A DNA stretch of 64,000 nt from Loxodes magnus (taxonomy: Eukaryota; Ciliophora; Karyorelictea; Loxodida; Loxodidae). The notes below the pieces were generated by a model, which worked only from the letters and a program-made list of their open reading frames with translations, did not search any database and had not been told where the DNA came from. Within the stretch, counting starts at the first letter, position 1. Every line of letters begins with the position of its first letter. A program made the translations under genes and the position numbers. The DNA is taken from contig CAMPDV010000234.1 in the NCBI GenBank assembly GCA_946699065.1, positions 1-64,000 on the forward strand. The letters run 5' to 3'. Positions 25,606 to 36,941 of the stretch are shown here, piece after piece.

Positions 25606-25688
25606 TTCCTTTCACTATCATATAAAATACAAATGTAAGTGAATAAGAATTCTCTTACCAAGTGAAAAAACTGAGTATATGTATTTGT

Positions 25689-26418
25689 GATTTGAGGGGA
25701 GCAAGATAACCCGATGAACTTAAACATATCAATAAGCGGAGGAAAAGAAACTAACAAGGATGGCCTTAGTAACGGATAATGAAGCGGTCAAAACCCATTT
25801 GTAAATCTTCGGAATTATAAGCGAGGGAAGAATGGTGAAGGTTTGATTGAACCTAAGTGGTCAGGAATGACACGTCATGAAGGGTGATAACCCCGTGAGG
25901 TTCAATTAGATTGAAAACCAAACTATCTAAGAGTCGGACAGCTTGGGATTGCTGTCCAAAGTGCGAGGTAAACTCCTCGTAAGGCTAAATACGTCCAGAG
26001 TTCAATAGTGCACAAGTACCGTGAGGGAAAAGTGAAAAGCACTTTGGAAAGAGAGTTAAAAACCTGAAATAGTTGGGGAGGAAGCTTTGCGTCTACAATA
26101 AATCTGAGCAAAACTTTGAAAAGAAGTATTGCAAGGATATAGTGGACAGACCGTCCCGTCTTGAAGCACGGACCAAAGAGTCTAGCTATATCGCGAGTCT
26201 GTGGATGAAAATATGTAAGTGAAATGAAAGTAATCTCTACCATCAGTAGAGGTCCGTAAGCGGAGTAAGCGAAATGGCTGGGACACGAAAGATGGTAAGT
26301 TATGCTTGGGCAGGACGAAGCCAGGGGAAACTCTGATTGGAGGTTCGTTTAGGTGCTGACGTGCAAATCGCTCTGTGGACCTGAGTATAGGGGCGAAGAC
26401 TCATCGAACCATCTAGTA

Positions 26419-26453
<35 letters not shown>

Positions 26454-27972
26454 GACTTTTAGTGGTATCCGGTAAAGCCAATGAATAGAGGTTCGGGAGG
26501 AGTCACTTCTTCCTCCTATTATCAAACTTTAAATGGGTTCAGTAACGTTTCATAAATGAACGTGACATGACATAAATGTCCCTAGTGGGCCAATCCTGGT
26601 AAGCAGAACTGGCGATGAGGGCAGCCTGAAACAGAGTTAAGGCGAAAGAACCCGTCTGCAAGAAAAGTTGTTAGTCCATTTAGACAGTAGAATGGCCATG
26701 GAAGTCAGAACCCGCTAAGGAGTGTGTAACAACTCACCTACCGAATGGACTAGCCCTGAAAATGGAAGTTGCGAAAGGCGGGTGCCCATACTCTGCCCTC
26801 TGGTGTGGGAGGGCGTAGTATCTGCATGGAGGTAATTCTGTGAAGAGTTATGGAGCAGGTATTAGTGCAGATCTCGGTGGTAGTAGCAAGTATTCCAATG
26901 CCAACTTGGAAGACTGAAGTGGAGAAGGTTTTCATGAGAACCGCACTGTATTATGAGTAACCCGATCCTAACTTTACGAGGGAAAGGGAATATGGTTAAT
27001 ATTCCATAGGTACTTACTACATAGTGGTGACACAATATGCGGTAATATGTCGGGGGAGAGTTGTCTTTTCTGTCTAGCATACATGCGCGCCTGGATCCAT
27101 TACGGCGAGGGAGGCGTGATGTATGGAAGAGTAGTAAACTGCATGTGTTGTCTGGAGTACCAACTACGATCCATGAAATTTGCGGCCTGTAATATGTAGG
27201 AGTATTCGTTCCTGCACCGCAGCAGGTCTCCAAGGTTAGCAGCCTCTAGTCAATAGAATAATGTAGGTAAGGGAAGTCGGCAAATTAGATCTGAAACTTC
27301 GGGAGAAAGATTGGCTCTGAGGGCTAGGTAGAAGTCTCCACTGGAGGGCTTGTGTAACTTAATTTTCACGGAAGTGGGAGTTTGTCGCCATGACCGAAGG
27401 TGGTCGGCCCTGCGGCGAATGGCCACCTCAGAACTGGAGCGGCAGGAGGAATCCGACTGTTTAATTAAAACAAAGCATTGCGAAGGTGATATGTTAACAC
27501 AATATGATTTCTGCCCAGTGCTCTGAAAGTCAAGGTGATGAGATTCAACGAAGCGCGAGTAAACGGCAGGAGTAACCATGACTCTCTTAAGGTAGCCAAA
27601 TGCCTTCGTCATCTAATTAGTGATGTGCATGAATGGATTAACGAGATTCCTACTGTCCCTATCTACTACCTAGCGATGCCACTGCCAAGGGAACGGACTT
27701 GGCATAATCAGCAAGGAAAGAAGACCCTGTTGAGATTGACTCTAGTCTGGCGCGTAGAGTGGCATAGGAAGCGTAGAATAAGTGGGAAGCCGCGATCTTG
27801 AAATACCACTACTTTTAATGTCGCTTTACTTATACTGTCATGCAGTAACTTTCTAGCAATGTAACTGGGTTGGAGAAACCGTTAGGTGGGGAGTTTGGCC
27901 GGGGCGTACATCTGTTAAAAGATGTCACAGGTGTCCTACGGCCAGCTCAGAACGGACAGAAACCGCTCACAG
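25689..27972 (+). rRNA. 28S rRNA, 3'-truncated pseudogene copy
   Basis: Begins with the GATTTGAGGGG helix partner and the GAACTTAAACATATCAATAAG site (canonical is CTGAACTTAAGCATATC). It continues through the expansion regions and the ACTCTCTTAAGGTAGCCAAATGCC site near 27580. It stops at CAGAAACCGCTCA, well before the sarcin-ricin loop, so roughly the last quarter is missing. The truncation is at the same point in copy 2. Substitutions at universally conserved sites indicate it is not under selection. Confidence 0.92.
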
Positions 27973-27984
27973 TCGTATCTAGTT

Positions 27985-28075
27985 GTACCGAGTACATGTA
28001 CCTATTAGTACCTAGTTAAAAAGAAGTTGTACCTAATAGTACCTAATCTTATCTAGTAGTACCTAGTTTTTCCTT
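27985..28075 (+). repeat. Short tandem repeat of GTACCTAGTA type after 28S
   Basis: About seven imperfect copies of a roughly 10-bp TAGTACCTA unit. The second cassette has only about three (59205-59235), so copy number is unstable. Confidence 0.7.
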
Positions 28076-28521
28076 TAGTTACTTATCTTTGTATCATCTA
28101 TCTAGGATTTTACATCGAGATTCTCATTACTATCTCTGCTGGGGTTTTACTTACTTTAGTTTCTTTTATTATTAAGTACAAAATTTCAAATTTTTGAAAA
28201 TTTGAAATAAAAGCTGCTAAAGACCCAAACTAAAAAGGTATTGACGCTTGACTATCTAATGATGATGAAGAAGAGATTAATTTTTAAGTGCTAATCAATA
28301 GTAGAAGGATAGAGATAAAAGAATGAAAAGAAAAGTAAAAAGCATGAATAAGAAGGTTTCTTGGACTCTAAAGGAAGTGAAAATTTCACATTTATGAAAA
28401 TTTAAAAAAAGAGAAAGCAAAAGAAAAAGTTTTGATAGATGAAGAATGAAACGAAGAAGATGATACTTAAGTATGAAGCACTTTAATTGCTACCGTTTGA
28501 GAAAAGAAGATTCAATATAAG
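28018..28521 (+). CDS. Spacer ORF: hydrophobic segment plus acidic tail (copy 1)
   Basis: In the spacer between the 28S and 18S pieces one + frame encodes a strongly hydrophobic stretch (28080-28165, likely one membrane helix or a hairpin). This is followed by a charged region with GIDAWLSNDDEEE near 28230-28275 and basic helices. The same frame is kept in copy 2 (59221..59982) although the two differ by a net 9 bp of compensating indels in the hydrophobic part. TGA here versus TGG there at the EEWNEE site is synonymous under this code. After about 28521 copy 1 loses the frame. No ATG is evident. Function unknown; coding status is an inference. Confidence 0.45.
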
Positions 28522-28815
28522 TAGATAAAAAGTAGAAAGAGACTTGTAAGCTTAAAATGATGGGTTTGATGAATGAATATGTGTGACAAAGGCGTGAATC
28601 TAAAAGTTGAGAAATGTATATATAAGAAATGAAAGATGGCTAAGAAGGTAAAAAGATCTTGATGCCTATAGTGGTGGCTTAGTGTATATTTTTTAAGACA
28701 AGTTGGAGTAAAAGATAGGTTGAAGTATGGATAGTTGATACGTAGTGTTATGAAACATAAATGAAGGGGGAGGAAAGGAGTATATAGAAAAAGTGGATGG
28801 AAATAGAAAAGTATA

Positions 28816-29220
28816 AATCTGGTTGATCCTGCCAGTATTCATTTGTTTGTCTCAAAGACTAAGCCATGCATGTTTAAGCATTTACTCGCGGAACTGCGAA
28901 TGGCTCATTAAAAAGTGATAGTTTATTTGATGGTGTGTTAGATAACCGTAGTAATTCTAGAATACATGCAAGATGTTTATTAGATATCGTCCGTGCAGGA
29001 ATTATAATACATAAGGATCATGAAGCATGGCGGGTCATTCAAGTTTCTGCCCTATCAGTTTTCGATGGTATTGGACTACCCTGTTAATGATGGGTAACTG
29101 AGAATTAGGGTTCAATTCCGGAGCCTGAGAGACCACATCTAAGGAAGGCAGCAGGCGCGTAAATTACCCAATCCTGAATGAGACAATAAATAACGATACT
29201 GGGCTTCGTCTCGATGATTG
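28816..29220 (+). rRNA. 18S rRNA, 5' part only
   Basis: Starts with the universal ATCTGGTTGATCCTGCCAG and runs about 405 bases, including the GCAGCAGGCGCGTAAATTACCC site, then ends after AATAACGATACTGGG. With the 3' part at 24603 it makes a permuted rDNA piece, as if cut from a head-to-tail rDNA array with the middle of 18S lost. Confidence 0.93.
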
Positions 29221-29425
29221 TAGATTCAGTGTCTCTTATCTAAAGTTATTTTCTCTTTTCGAATTTTTGATAGGAGAGTGCCCCATCTTTTATGATTTGG
29301 TCCCCTTTATTTTTGGTATAAACCATCTCTTTTTCCTCATTTTTTAAGAGAAATTAATCTTTATTAGTTTGTATTTTATTAATAAATTAAATTTAATAAT
29401 TAAATTTTAAATATTTTAATTTTTA

Positions 29426-29444
29426 TTTCATTGTAATTAGTTTC
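29426..29444 (+). promoter_or_regulatory. Conserved upstream element of the RING-WD40 family
   Basis: TTTCATTGTAATTAGTTTC lies 32 bases before the ATG. It is identical at 60241-60259 (32 bases before that ATG) and at 44274-44292 on the minus strand (27 bases before). Its retention within otherwise variable AT-rich flank suggests a promoter or 5'UTR element, though shared descent alone could explain it. Confidence 0.4.
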
Positions 29445-29475
29445 TAAATACTAAAACTAATTTTATTTTTTATAA

Positions 29476-32070
29476 ATGGATATGTAACAGTGTCCTAACT
29501 GTAGAAATGCTTTTGATTAAGGTTAGTTTTAAGCCAAGCAACTTCCTTGCAACTGTGTTTCATGTTTCAACTGTCTAAGTGCCATATATCAGCTTACGTA
29601 ATTGATAGTTTGCACGAATCATCAACAGATGTTTAACATCAGGCCTTAGAATCTACAAAACTATATGGTATAATAACCAATATAGCTTTAGTTACCTCAA
29701 CAACCTCATGCATTGGATTAAGTATGGTTAAATCAATAACTCGATTGGTTATAGGACTAATAGAATTAGAAATAAGAGCAGCTATAGTTTATAAGAGATG
29801 TTATCAATGGTGTTAGTTAGAAATGGAATAATATCTGCTAGTAGGTAATTAAATGAATATTCAAAATCTTGATAGAATAATATACTTAAAGAGTGAATAA
29901 GATTAAGAATTTACTGAATCGATTATCGGAACTCAATATTCAATAATAATAGTAATAGCGCTAGCATATCCACCAGCAGGCAAATCAGTATTAGCTATAA
30001 GAATAATAGTAGTAATTTACGGATATCTTAAGAGAAATAAATTTGATAAAGTAAGAATAAAATTTAAATTTGAATGATTAAGGTTTGCGATACAATATTC
30101 AGTATTATCTCTTAAATGCCTTCAATTTTCTGAGAGATCATTCAAAGGGTTAGATATTGACTCAGTAAAAAACTAAGTAGTTAATAGAATCTTATTTCAG
30201 TTAATAAGATGTAATAAGTGGTCTATGCCAAGGTCAATAATAATAAAAGTAGTTTCAGCAAAAACAATTATAGGATCTTCAATAATAAGGTATATAACAA
30301 AACCAATAATTATAATGCTTATATTAAGACTAAGCCTCCCTAAGACAATAAAGCTAAGACAAATAATAAAGTAAAGAATAACTAATGTAAAAAGACTAAT
30401 ATCAATTTAAAATATGCCAAGAAGTTTCAAATACTGCTTTAAGTAAGGAATAGCAGTTACTTCAATATATCCTTGAACTTTAGTTAGAGTAATAGAACTT
30501 TTAAGTTCAATAACTTTAAGAATAGCCAAACTTGATAAAATAAGCCTTAGTGGATTTCAATACTCTAACGTTCGAATAGTTAATTCAAATTTTAGACCAA
30601 CTAATACAACAATAAAGTATCAATATTTAATTTTTGAAGTAACATCCTTTAAATCGCTCAAGCTTAACCCTTTAGACCTCAGTCTTATTATAGTTATCTA
30701 GGGTATCTAACTTATAACTGGCTGATAAATTAAATTAGGTGTTAGAGTTATCTAGGAAATCATAGGAAGTATCGTAGTTATCATCGAATGTGATAACGAT
30801 ACTTAACTACCTGAATGTTAAGTTTGCATCATAATAAAATTTCTCCAACATGAGATTAGTGCAAGCAGATATATCGGACATGACATTTACTGAATGTGAT
30901 TTCTCCAATTCAAGTTTCCATCAATGTAATTTAAGGAATACTAAGTTAATCGGTTGTGTATTGAGTAATGCTAATCTATCCGATATAACAACTGAGTATC
31001 CTCATGAACTTGATTGTCATTCCAACTGTATCAACTCAATAGCTGTCTCTCCTGACAATCAATATATCATCACTGGTTCATATGATAAAACAATTAAGAT
31101 CTGAGATTATTAAACATCTGCCTTAATCAATACTTTAGAGGGACATACTTCTGATATTACCTCGGTAGTAATCTCCTATGACTCTAGATATATAGTATCA
31201 GGTTCATTCTGACCTGACTCAACCATAAAGATCTGGAATTTCTCTGATGGTACTCTCCTGAGAACATTAGAAGGACATACTTCTGCTATTAACTCGGTAG
31301 TAATCTCCTTGGACTCTAGATATATCATATCAGCATCTGATGACTCAACCATAAAGATCTGAAATTTCTCTAATGGTACTCTCCTGAGAACTTTAGAGGG
31401 ACATACTGGTCCTATTTGATCGGTAGTAATCTCCAATGACTCTAGATATATCATATCAGCATCTGATGACAAAACTATCAAGATATGAAAGTTATAAAGT
31501 TCATTTTGGGATTTTTTATCTAGTTCCTGTGTTAAAACTTTAGAGGGACATACTGATACTATTTCTTCGGTAATAATCTCCTATGACTCTAGATATATCA
31601 TATCAGCATCTGATGACAGAACCATAAAGATCTGAAATTTCCCTGATGGTACTCTCCTGAGAACTTTAGAGGGACATGCTTCTACTGTTACTTCGGTAGT
31701 AATCTCCTCTGACTCTAGATATATCATATCAGCATCTGTTGACAAAACCATAAAGATATGATCTTTTTCAGCTGGTTAGTGTGTATTAACTTTGAGTGGT
31801 CGCAAATATGCAATATGGTCCTTGGCATTATCAAAGGATTCGAGATGGATTTATTCTGGGGATTTAGATGGCTACTTGAGAAGATGGAATGTATAGAGGT
31901 TGTTAAGTGTTGATGAATCTGTGGGATAGGTAGGTGTCAATTTAGATAATTTAATAATAAAGTAGTTGGATTGGAATAGTGTATATGCTCCCTATGGAAT
32001 GAGGATGAGTGATTGTGAAGTAAGCAACATATAGATGAGTGAGTAGGACTTGTGGAGAATTATGAGATGA
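29476..32070 (+). CDS. RING/Gln-rich coil/pentapeptide/WD40 protein, intact
   Basis: ATG 29476 to TGA 32068-32070 gives 864 residues in one frame. An N-terminal RING-like finger has ligands C6, C9, C25, C27, C30, C33, C46 and H49 (Cys at the usual His position, His at the last). A Gln-rich, probably coiled-coil region follows (residues about 60-440; most Gln codons are TAA or TAG), then pentapeptide-like repeats (about 459-505). Seven WD40 blades (about 513-808) come next, of about 42 residues each, with TIKIW motifs where Trp is TGA or TGG, and a C-terminal tail. RING plus coil plus propeller is a TRIM/TRAF7-like ubiquitin-ligase plan; substrate recognition by the propeller is inferred. An intact paralogue lies at 60291 and a dead inverted one at 42059. 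Confidence 0.92.
31050..31905 (+). repeat. Tandem WD40 blade repeats (126-bp unit)
   Basis: Blades 2-6 are nearly identical at DNA level, with unit phrases GTAATCTCC, GACTCTAGATATAT, ATATCAGCATCT and CATAAAGATCTGA, separated by about 126 bp. Blade 4 has a longer outer loop. Differences cluster in a few codons after GGACAT and around the SAS-x-D turn. This pattern points to recent blade shuffling or gene conversion. Confidence 0.85.
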
Positions 32071-32099
32071 GATGTTTTTATTAAATTCATATATACTTA

Positions 32100-32300
32100 T
32101 TAAGTTAATATATTTATTAAGATTAATGAATTTAAGTATTTGAATAATCAATATTCTACAATACTACTAATCTATAATACTGTTATGTTACTATATTACT
32201 ATGTTATTATACAGTCATACTATTATATTGTTATACTGTTATGCAGTTATAATACTAATCTATAATTTTGTTATACTACTAAACTCATATATAAAAATAA
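32100..32300 (+). repeat. Short tandem repeat downstream of RING-WD40 gene
   Basis: Imperfect repeats of ATACTGTTAT/ATACTAATCT type lie just 3' of the gene. Related repeats occupy the same position after the other two family members (62985-63190, and 41830-42010 in inverse orientation). Confidence 0.6.
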
Positions 32301-33020
32301 CAATGATATTATACAGTTAAACAGCAATGATAATAAATTTAAGGTATATAAAACTGAGTTACGACTCTAAGCAATAATGTAGCAATGTAGTTGAATAAAT
32401 ATTTTATAATAATAAATTATAATGATATAAGTTTTTGTTTAAATTGTTGAGGCATAAGAGTATGTATATAATATATAATTAAGTAAAAGAGGGTGTAACT
32501 ACTTATAAAACTATAAAGGATTGAATGTGTTATTTTCTTTTAAAATCTAAAAGAGTAATTACGTTATTGTTTAAGTATATTAAAAGGATAATTATTTTAA
32601 GAATAGTGAAATGTTTATAATTGTTTATTACGAGAAATAGTGTTTTGTGAGTAGAGAGAGTACTGAATAATTATAAGAGTATAAAAATTAAAATAAATAA
32701 AAGCATTTGAATTTTTAATATTTTTTATTAAAAGAGGAAGAAAGCATATGGAAAATTATAAAATTAATAATTTTTTAAATTATAAGATTTTTCTGTTATA
32801 AAAGTTTTATGGTATAAAAGTTTTTTCTGTTGTAAAAATTTCTGTGGCAATATTTAATTTATAAATTTTTTAGGAGTTTACGGATGAATTACTTAGAAGG
32901 CTTAGTTAATTTAATTTTTAATTTAATTTTTAATTTAATTTTTAATTTAATTTTGTATTAAAATTTGTAATTAATTAGTGTGATAAGATTGATATTTGAT
33001 GTAAATTTTTGCGAAAATAA
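32301..33020. other. AT-rich region, no gene recognised
   Basis: Very AT-rich DNA with TTTAATTTAATTT runs (32910-32955). Conserved, with indels, after the second RING-WD40 gene at 63200-63934. Confidence 0.3.
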
Positions 33021-33085
33021 AAAATTTGTTTTTTTGCTCAGCGTTTTGCACTACAAGACATTTTTTTGGAAGGACTAAATTTTTG
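33021..33085 (+). repeat. TTTGCTCAGCG element, copy 1
   Basis: A roughly 60-bp element: T-tract, TTGCTCAGCGTTTTGCACT, AAGACATTTTT, then GGACTAAATTTT. It is GC-rich in its core against an extremely AT-rich background. Similar copies lie at 33500, 33757 and 63935, all on the same strand. Confidence 0.7.
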
Positions 33086-33499
33086 CAAAACGGGACAAAG
33101 AGTGTGAAAAGAATCTAAAAAGTTTAAAAGGTGTTAAAAGATAGAAGTGATAAAATTAAAGGAACTAAATTTTAAGAAAGGAATTTTAAAATTTATTTAG
33201 AAAAAAGTTTAAAAATTTCGATTTTTTTTTAAATAAAAAGAATATTTTTTACAACGTTTTGGTTATTTTTTTATTTTGAATTTAAAAAAAGTTTGAAAAC
33301 TTAAAAAGGATTTTTTTGAGAGTTGAACATATTAGTGAAAGGGAAAATTTTAATTCATAAAAAATATTTGTAAGAAAAAATTTTAATTTTTGAATCTCAA
33401 TAAAATATTTTTCGATATAAATAAGAACAGGGATATATTTTAAAAGTTTAGAATTTTTTTTTTGAATTAATAAATGTATAATAAATTGAAAAAATTTTA

Positions 33500-33560
33500 A
33501 TTTGTTTTTTTGCTCAGCGTTTTACACTGCAAGACATTTTTCGGACGGACTAAAAATTTT
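33500..33560 (+). repeat. TTTGCTCAGCG element, copy 2
   Basis: TTGCTCAGCGTTTTACACT followed by AAGACATTTTTCGGACGGACTAAA. It lies about 480 bp from copy 1. Confidence 0.7.
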
Positions 33561-33756
33561 TAAAAATTTTGAAATAAGGTTGAATTTATAAAAGTGTAAA
33601 AAATCGGTTAAGTAAAAAATTTTTGATTTTTAAAGGATAAACTTGTAAAGTTGTAGATGGACTTGAATTTGAATGTATTTATACAAAGCAAGGACTGAGA
33701 TTTTAAAATTCCAAAAATATTGTGAATGTAAACATAGATAAATGTGTAAAAATTTT

Positions 33757-33818
33757 AATTTTGTTTTTTTGCTCAGCGTTTTACACTACAGGAAAATTTT
33801 CGGACGGAATACATTTTT
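33757..33818 (+). repeat. TTTGCTCAGCG element, copy 3
   Basis: Same core TTGCTCAGCGTTTTACACT; the second half is diverged (GGAAAATTTTCGGACGGAAT). Confidence 0.65.
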
Positions 33819-35640
33819 TTGAAAAATTTCAGACTAATACTTTAATATCAATTTTTTTTTCAACATGTTATTTCCATAGTAATTTAATAGAGAAATTTAT
33901 TAAGCGAAAATATTAAAGTAAAAATAAACTTTTTCCATCTCAGAAATTTTAAAGCGCCGAAAATTTTTTTTTAAATAAAAGAAAAAGCAAAATATCTTAA
34001 GGCAAATTAATGATTGATTATAATTTTTTAATAGTATTTGAATAAAATAAGAAAGATACTAACTGTATAAATTGAAGAGTCTAAATAGTTGAAGTATGGA
34101 AAGTAGTAAAATTAGTTGATACTAAAGAATATGTTTTAAATAATAGTTTAACTAATATATTTAAAATAAGTAATATTTTTGATTAAATATAAATGATAAT
34201 GGTATAGGTTATTTTGAGAATAAATAAGATATTTAATACTTTATTTATGATTGAAGAGATATTAAAAAACATTGATTGATTAAAAAATGAAATAATGATA
34301 TGAGAAACAAAATGAAATGGTAAGTAAGTAATTAAAAAATGAGTATATTAAAGTATTAAATACTGATTCATAATAAAATTTTAAGAAATTAAGATTTTTA
34401 TAATAAAAATAGTAGTTTTTTAAATGATTTATAGCATGAGAAATTTAAATAAGATATTCAATTAATTCTTAGAAATAAATATAAAATTTTAAGTTTAAAT
34501 CTATTTTATAACTAGTTTATATATATCACTACTATTTATGTTTTATCAATATTTGAAGTTTAAAATAAAGCCTATGCAACTAATTAGTTAATTATAAACC
34601 TAAATTATTGATTGTTTATAATTAAATAATAATGAAATTAATTTTAAGTAAAATAAATTTGTAAGCTTTAAAATGTAACTAAAAGATTGCTCAATTAATT
34701 ATATAAATCTAAATAAATATATTACTATTAACTATGAAATAAAACTAATAAATAAAAAGTATTTTTTAATAATGAAGGTAAAAGAATGTTTTAAATGATT
34801 AATAATAAGCTATAAAATATCTTATCTAATAATTTAACTTTCTAGTTTAAAAATTAATTTCATTTTAAGGATAATAATTAGTATGCTTATTATTAAAAAA
34901 ATAGTATACATTTTTATATTTTAGCATTTACAATATTTGAGTAACAAGTTAATAAAAAAGAATTAATTACATTTTTTAAAGAAATATTAATTATTAATAA
35001 AGCTATTCTAAAAAGTACTACTTTTATTACATTTTATTATTACTAAACATAATTTTAGTCTTAATATCAGAAATATAGTCAGATTAGTAATAACCTAAAC
35101 TTTTTCCTAAATACCTTTAAAATTAAATTCACTTCCACAAAGTCATAACTTTTATTTCAGTTCATATAATTAACAGATTTATGGGATACAAATTATGACC
35201 AAATCATTATTTCTACCCAATTTCCTTTTGAGAACTATAAAACCAAAAAATTAAATAAACATTTTATTAAAAACCAAATTTACCTTATATAGACATGCCA
35301 CTGCACATATATTCAGATAACAACATCAAAGATTTTAGAAATTTCCAGAAAATAACTATATTAAACTTAGCAAATGTATAAGAAAGAAATAATATCAATC
35401 TTTTGCTTGAGAATTCATTCAAAAATTATATTTAAATTAACTTATCATATGAATCAGATACTTCATTTTTATTATCTCCTTAAAGTTATGTATCCTTCGT
35501 TTCATCTTCCAACTCTTACCCCTTGCTTCTTGTGCTTTCTTGTTGTTCTTTCGTATTCTAATTAATTATTTATGCTTTTACCTACAAATTAAATTATTTT
35601 TTTAGTAGATTTATACTAAAAATTTTTAGTATAAGTTCAA
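33819..35640. other. AT-rich stretch, nothing supported
   Basis: Extremely AT-rich, with no domain recognised on either strand. Confidence 0.3.
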
Positions 35641-35649
35641 AAAATTTTA

Positions 35650-36165
35650 CTAAATATATAAGAGACAAAATACAACATTATTTCTATAATACAGCTACTA
35701 AAAAGTTTAAGAGAATGGCTAAAATATATGATAAGCTATTTAATAATATTTACCAATTTCCACTAATTATTTACACTAAGTTGAACAAATAATTTAGACA
35801 ATAAATTTTAGTATATATAAACTTAGAACACAATCCTATAATTTTCGAAAAGATCTCTAAGATTATCATTATCCTATTGATAATCCCTACTGTATGTGTG
35901 GAGAGTATTATACATTCGAGCACATTTTTAAATATATATGTTGATCTAATATAAGAATTGACTATTTTAAAAGATTGGGAATTATAACTTAAGACGCTTA
36001 TATTATATGATTAAGGACTTATAAACTCCTTTCGAAGTCTTATTTGGGATATTTAGATTTATAAATAAAAATATTTCACATGAAACTTATATCAAGAAGA
36101 CTAGAATCATTAGAAATGGAAAAAGCAAAAAGTAAGAAATAAAAGATGATACTATAGCATGAGTA
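35650..36165 (+). mobile_element. LINE 3' fragment (C-terminal zinc motif)
   Basis: The + frame through 35840-36130 encodes a C-x-C-G-x2-Y-Y-T-F-E-H-x7-C pattern (near 35890-35945), typical of the C-terminal Cys-His motif after the reverse transcriptase of many non-LTR retrotransposons. A basic helical tail follows. Trp residues are TGA-encoded. No RT or endonuclease is seen upstream, so this looks like a 5'-truncated insertion, the common fate of LINEs. Confidence 0.6.
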
Positions 36166-36722
36166 ATTAAAAATTGATGAGATCAAGATTATGTTTACAA
36201 AGCATTAAAAATGTTAAAAAGCTTTACAAATATTTACTAAAGTCTATAATTGAAGAAAGCAATTCTTACAGTTATAAATGTCAAAAAACTCTTTTATTTT
36301 AAAAATTTAAATTAAAACATTTGAATTTATTAGAATAATAAACTTTCTAAAAATATTTAAAATCAATCAAAGAACTTTTAACCACTATTTGGAAACAAAA
36401 TTTAATTATTGGATATAATATACTTTTGAATATAATTATTCCCATCTAATAATTTTAGTTTTTTAATTTAAAAAAATAAAATTTATTTACATTTATTTTC
36501 CTAAATTTCTTTACAAATCTCAATATTAGCCTTTAAATTAAACTTTAATGTTTATTTAACTAACTTCAATCTATTTTTTCAAATTTAGAATGTAAAATAT
36601 TTCTTTTTTAAGGTTTATTAAAGTCTTTTTATTACTGCTTTATAGATCTATTATAGACTGTTCTATAATTAAAAGTTTATTTTTTAAATTATAAGCTAAA
36701 AATTGTATTTAGACAATAAAAA
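36166..36722. other. AT-rich intergenic DNA before tRNA loci
   Basis: No gene recognised. Confidence 0.3.
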
Positions 36723-36795
36723 CGCCGACTAAGGGACTTGAACCCTTGACCATCAGCTTAAAAGGGTGGCGCTCTACCGACTGAGCTAAAGCTTA
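36723..36795 (-). tRNA. tRNA-Lys(UUU)-like, probably degenerate
   Basis: The D arm (GCTC/GAGC), the T arm (AAGGG TTCAAGT CCCTT) and a CTTTTAA anticodon loop are clear, giving anticodon UUU by arm counting. The 5' acceptor strand does not pair with the 3' strand AGTCGGC, and the anticodon stem pairs at only three of five positions. It is likely a pseudogene or recombined tRNA. A UUA reading (a Gln tRNA for UAA) would need an even worse stem, so I do not favour it. Confidence 0.55.
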
Positions 36796-36868
36796 TTTAT
36801 TATTATATGACTTATTTAAAAATAACTAATATCTTTATAGTTTATTTATCACTTTACTTTCATAAAAA

Positions 36869-36941
36869 TGGAGAACACGGGTATCGATCCCGTTGCCTCT
36901 CGTATGCGAAAGGAGCGCTCTAGCATTTGAGCTAGATCCCC
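36869..36941 (-). tRNA. tRNA-Ala(CGC)
   Basis: A 73-nt cloverleaf on the minus strand. Acceptor GGGGATC pairs with GTTCTCC (one mismatch, one G-U), D arm GCTC/GAGC, anticodon stem CTCCT/ACGAG (one mismatch), loop TTCGCAT with anticodon CGC, T arm ACGGG/CCCGT, discriminator A. Two stem mismatches leave some doubt about function. Confidence 0.75.

Larger units (their letters stand above)
19822..33085 (+). repeat. Segmental duplication, copy 1 (13.3 kb)
   Basis: The sequence matches 44456-64000 in the same order and orientation: LINE1 3' part, LINE2 5' remnant, kinase-WD40, rDNA piece, spacer ORF, RING-WD40 gene, and the AT-rich tail with the TTTGCTCAGCG element. The match on the second copy runs to the window edge, so the real unit is longer. 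Copy 2 carries 6.66 kb (45708-52366) absent here. Confidence 0.85.

Noticed and set aside
27560-27650. A possible R2-type element at the classic 28S insertion site
   Set aside because: The AAGGTAGCCAAATGCC site is uninterrupted in both copies; the LINEs lie elsewhere.
25923-27801. Several standard-code ORFs of 60-123 residues across this segment (also 56469-58845)
   Set aside because: They lie inside 28S and 18S rRNA sequence and are chance ORFs in GC-richer RNA genes.
31107-31770. Regularly spaced near-identical repeats resembling a CRISPR-like array
   Set aside because: The 126-bp units are WD40 blades in one reading frame; spacers are coding.
36723-36795. A Gln tRNA reading UAA (anticodon UUA)
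   Set aside because: That register leaves the anticodon stem unpaired; UUU fits arm lengths better, and the molecule looks degenerate.
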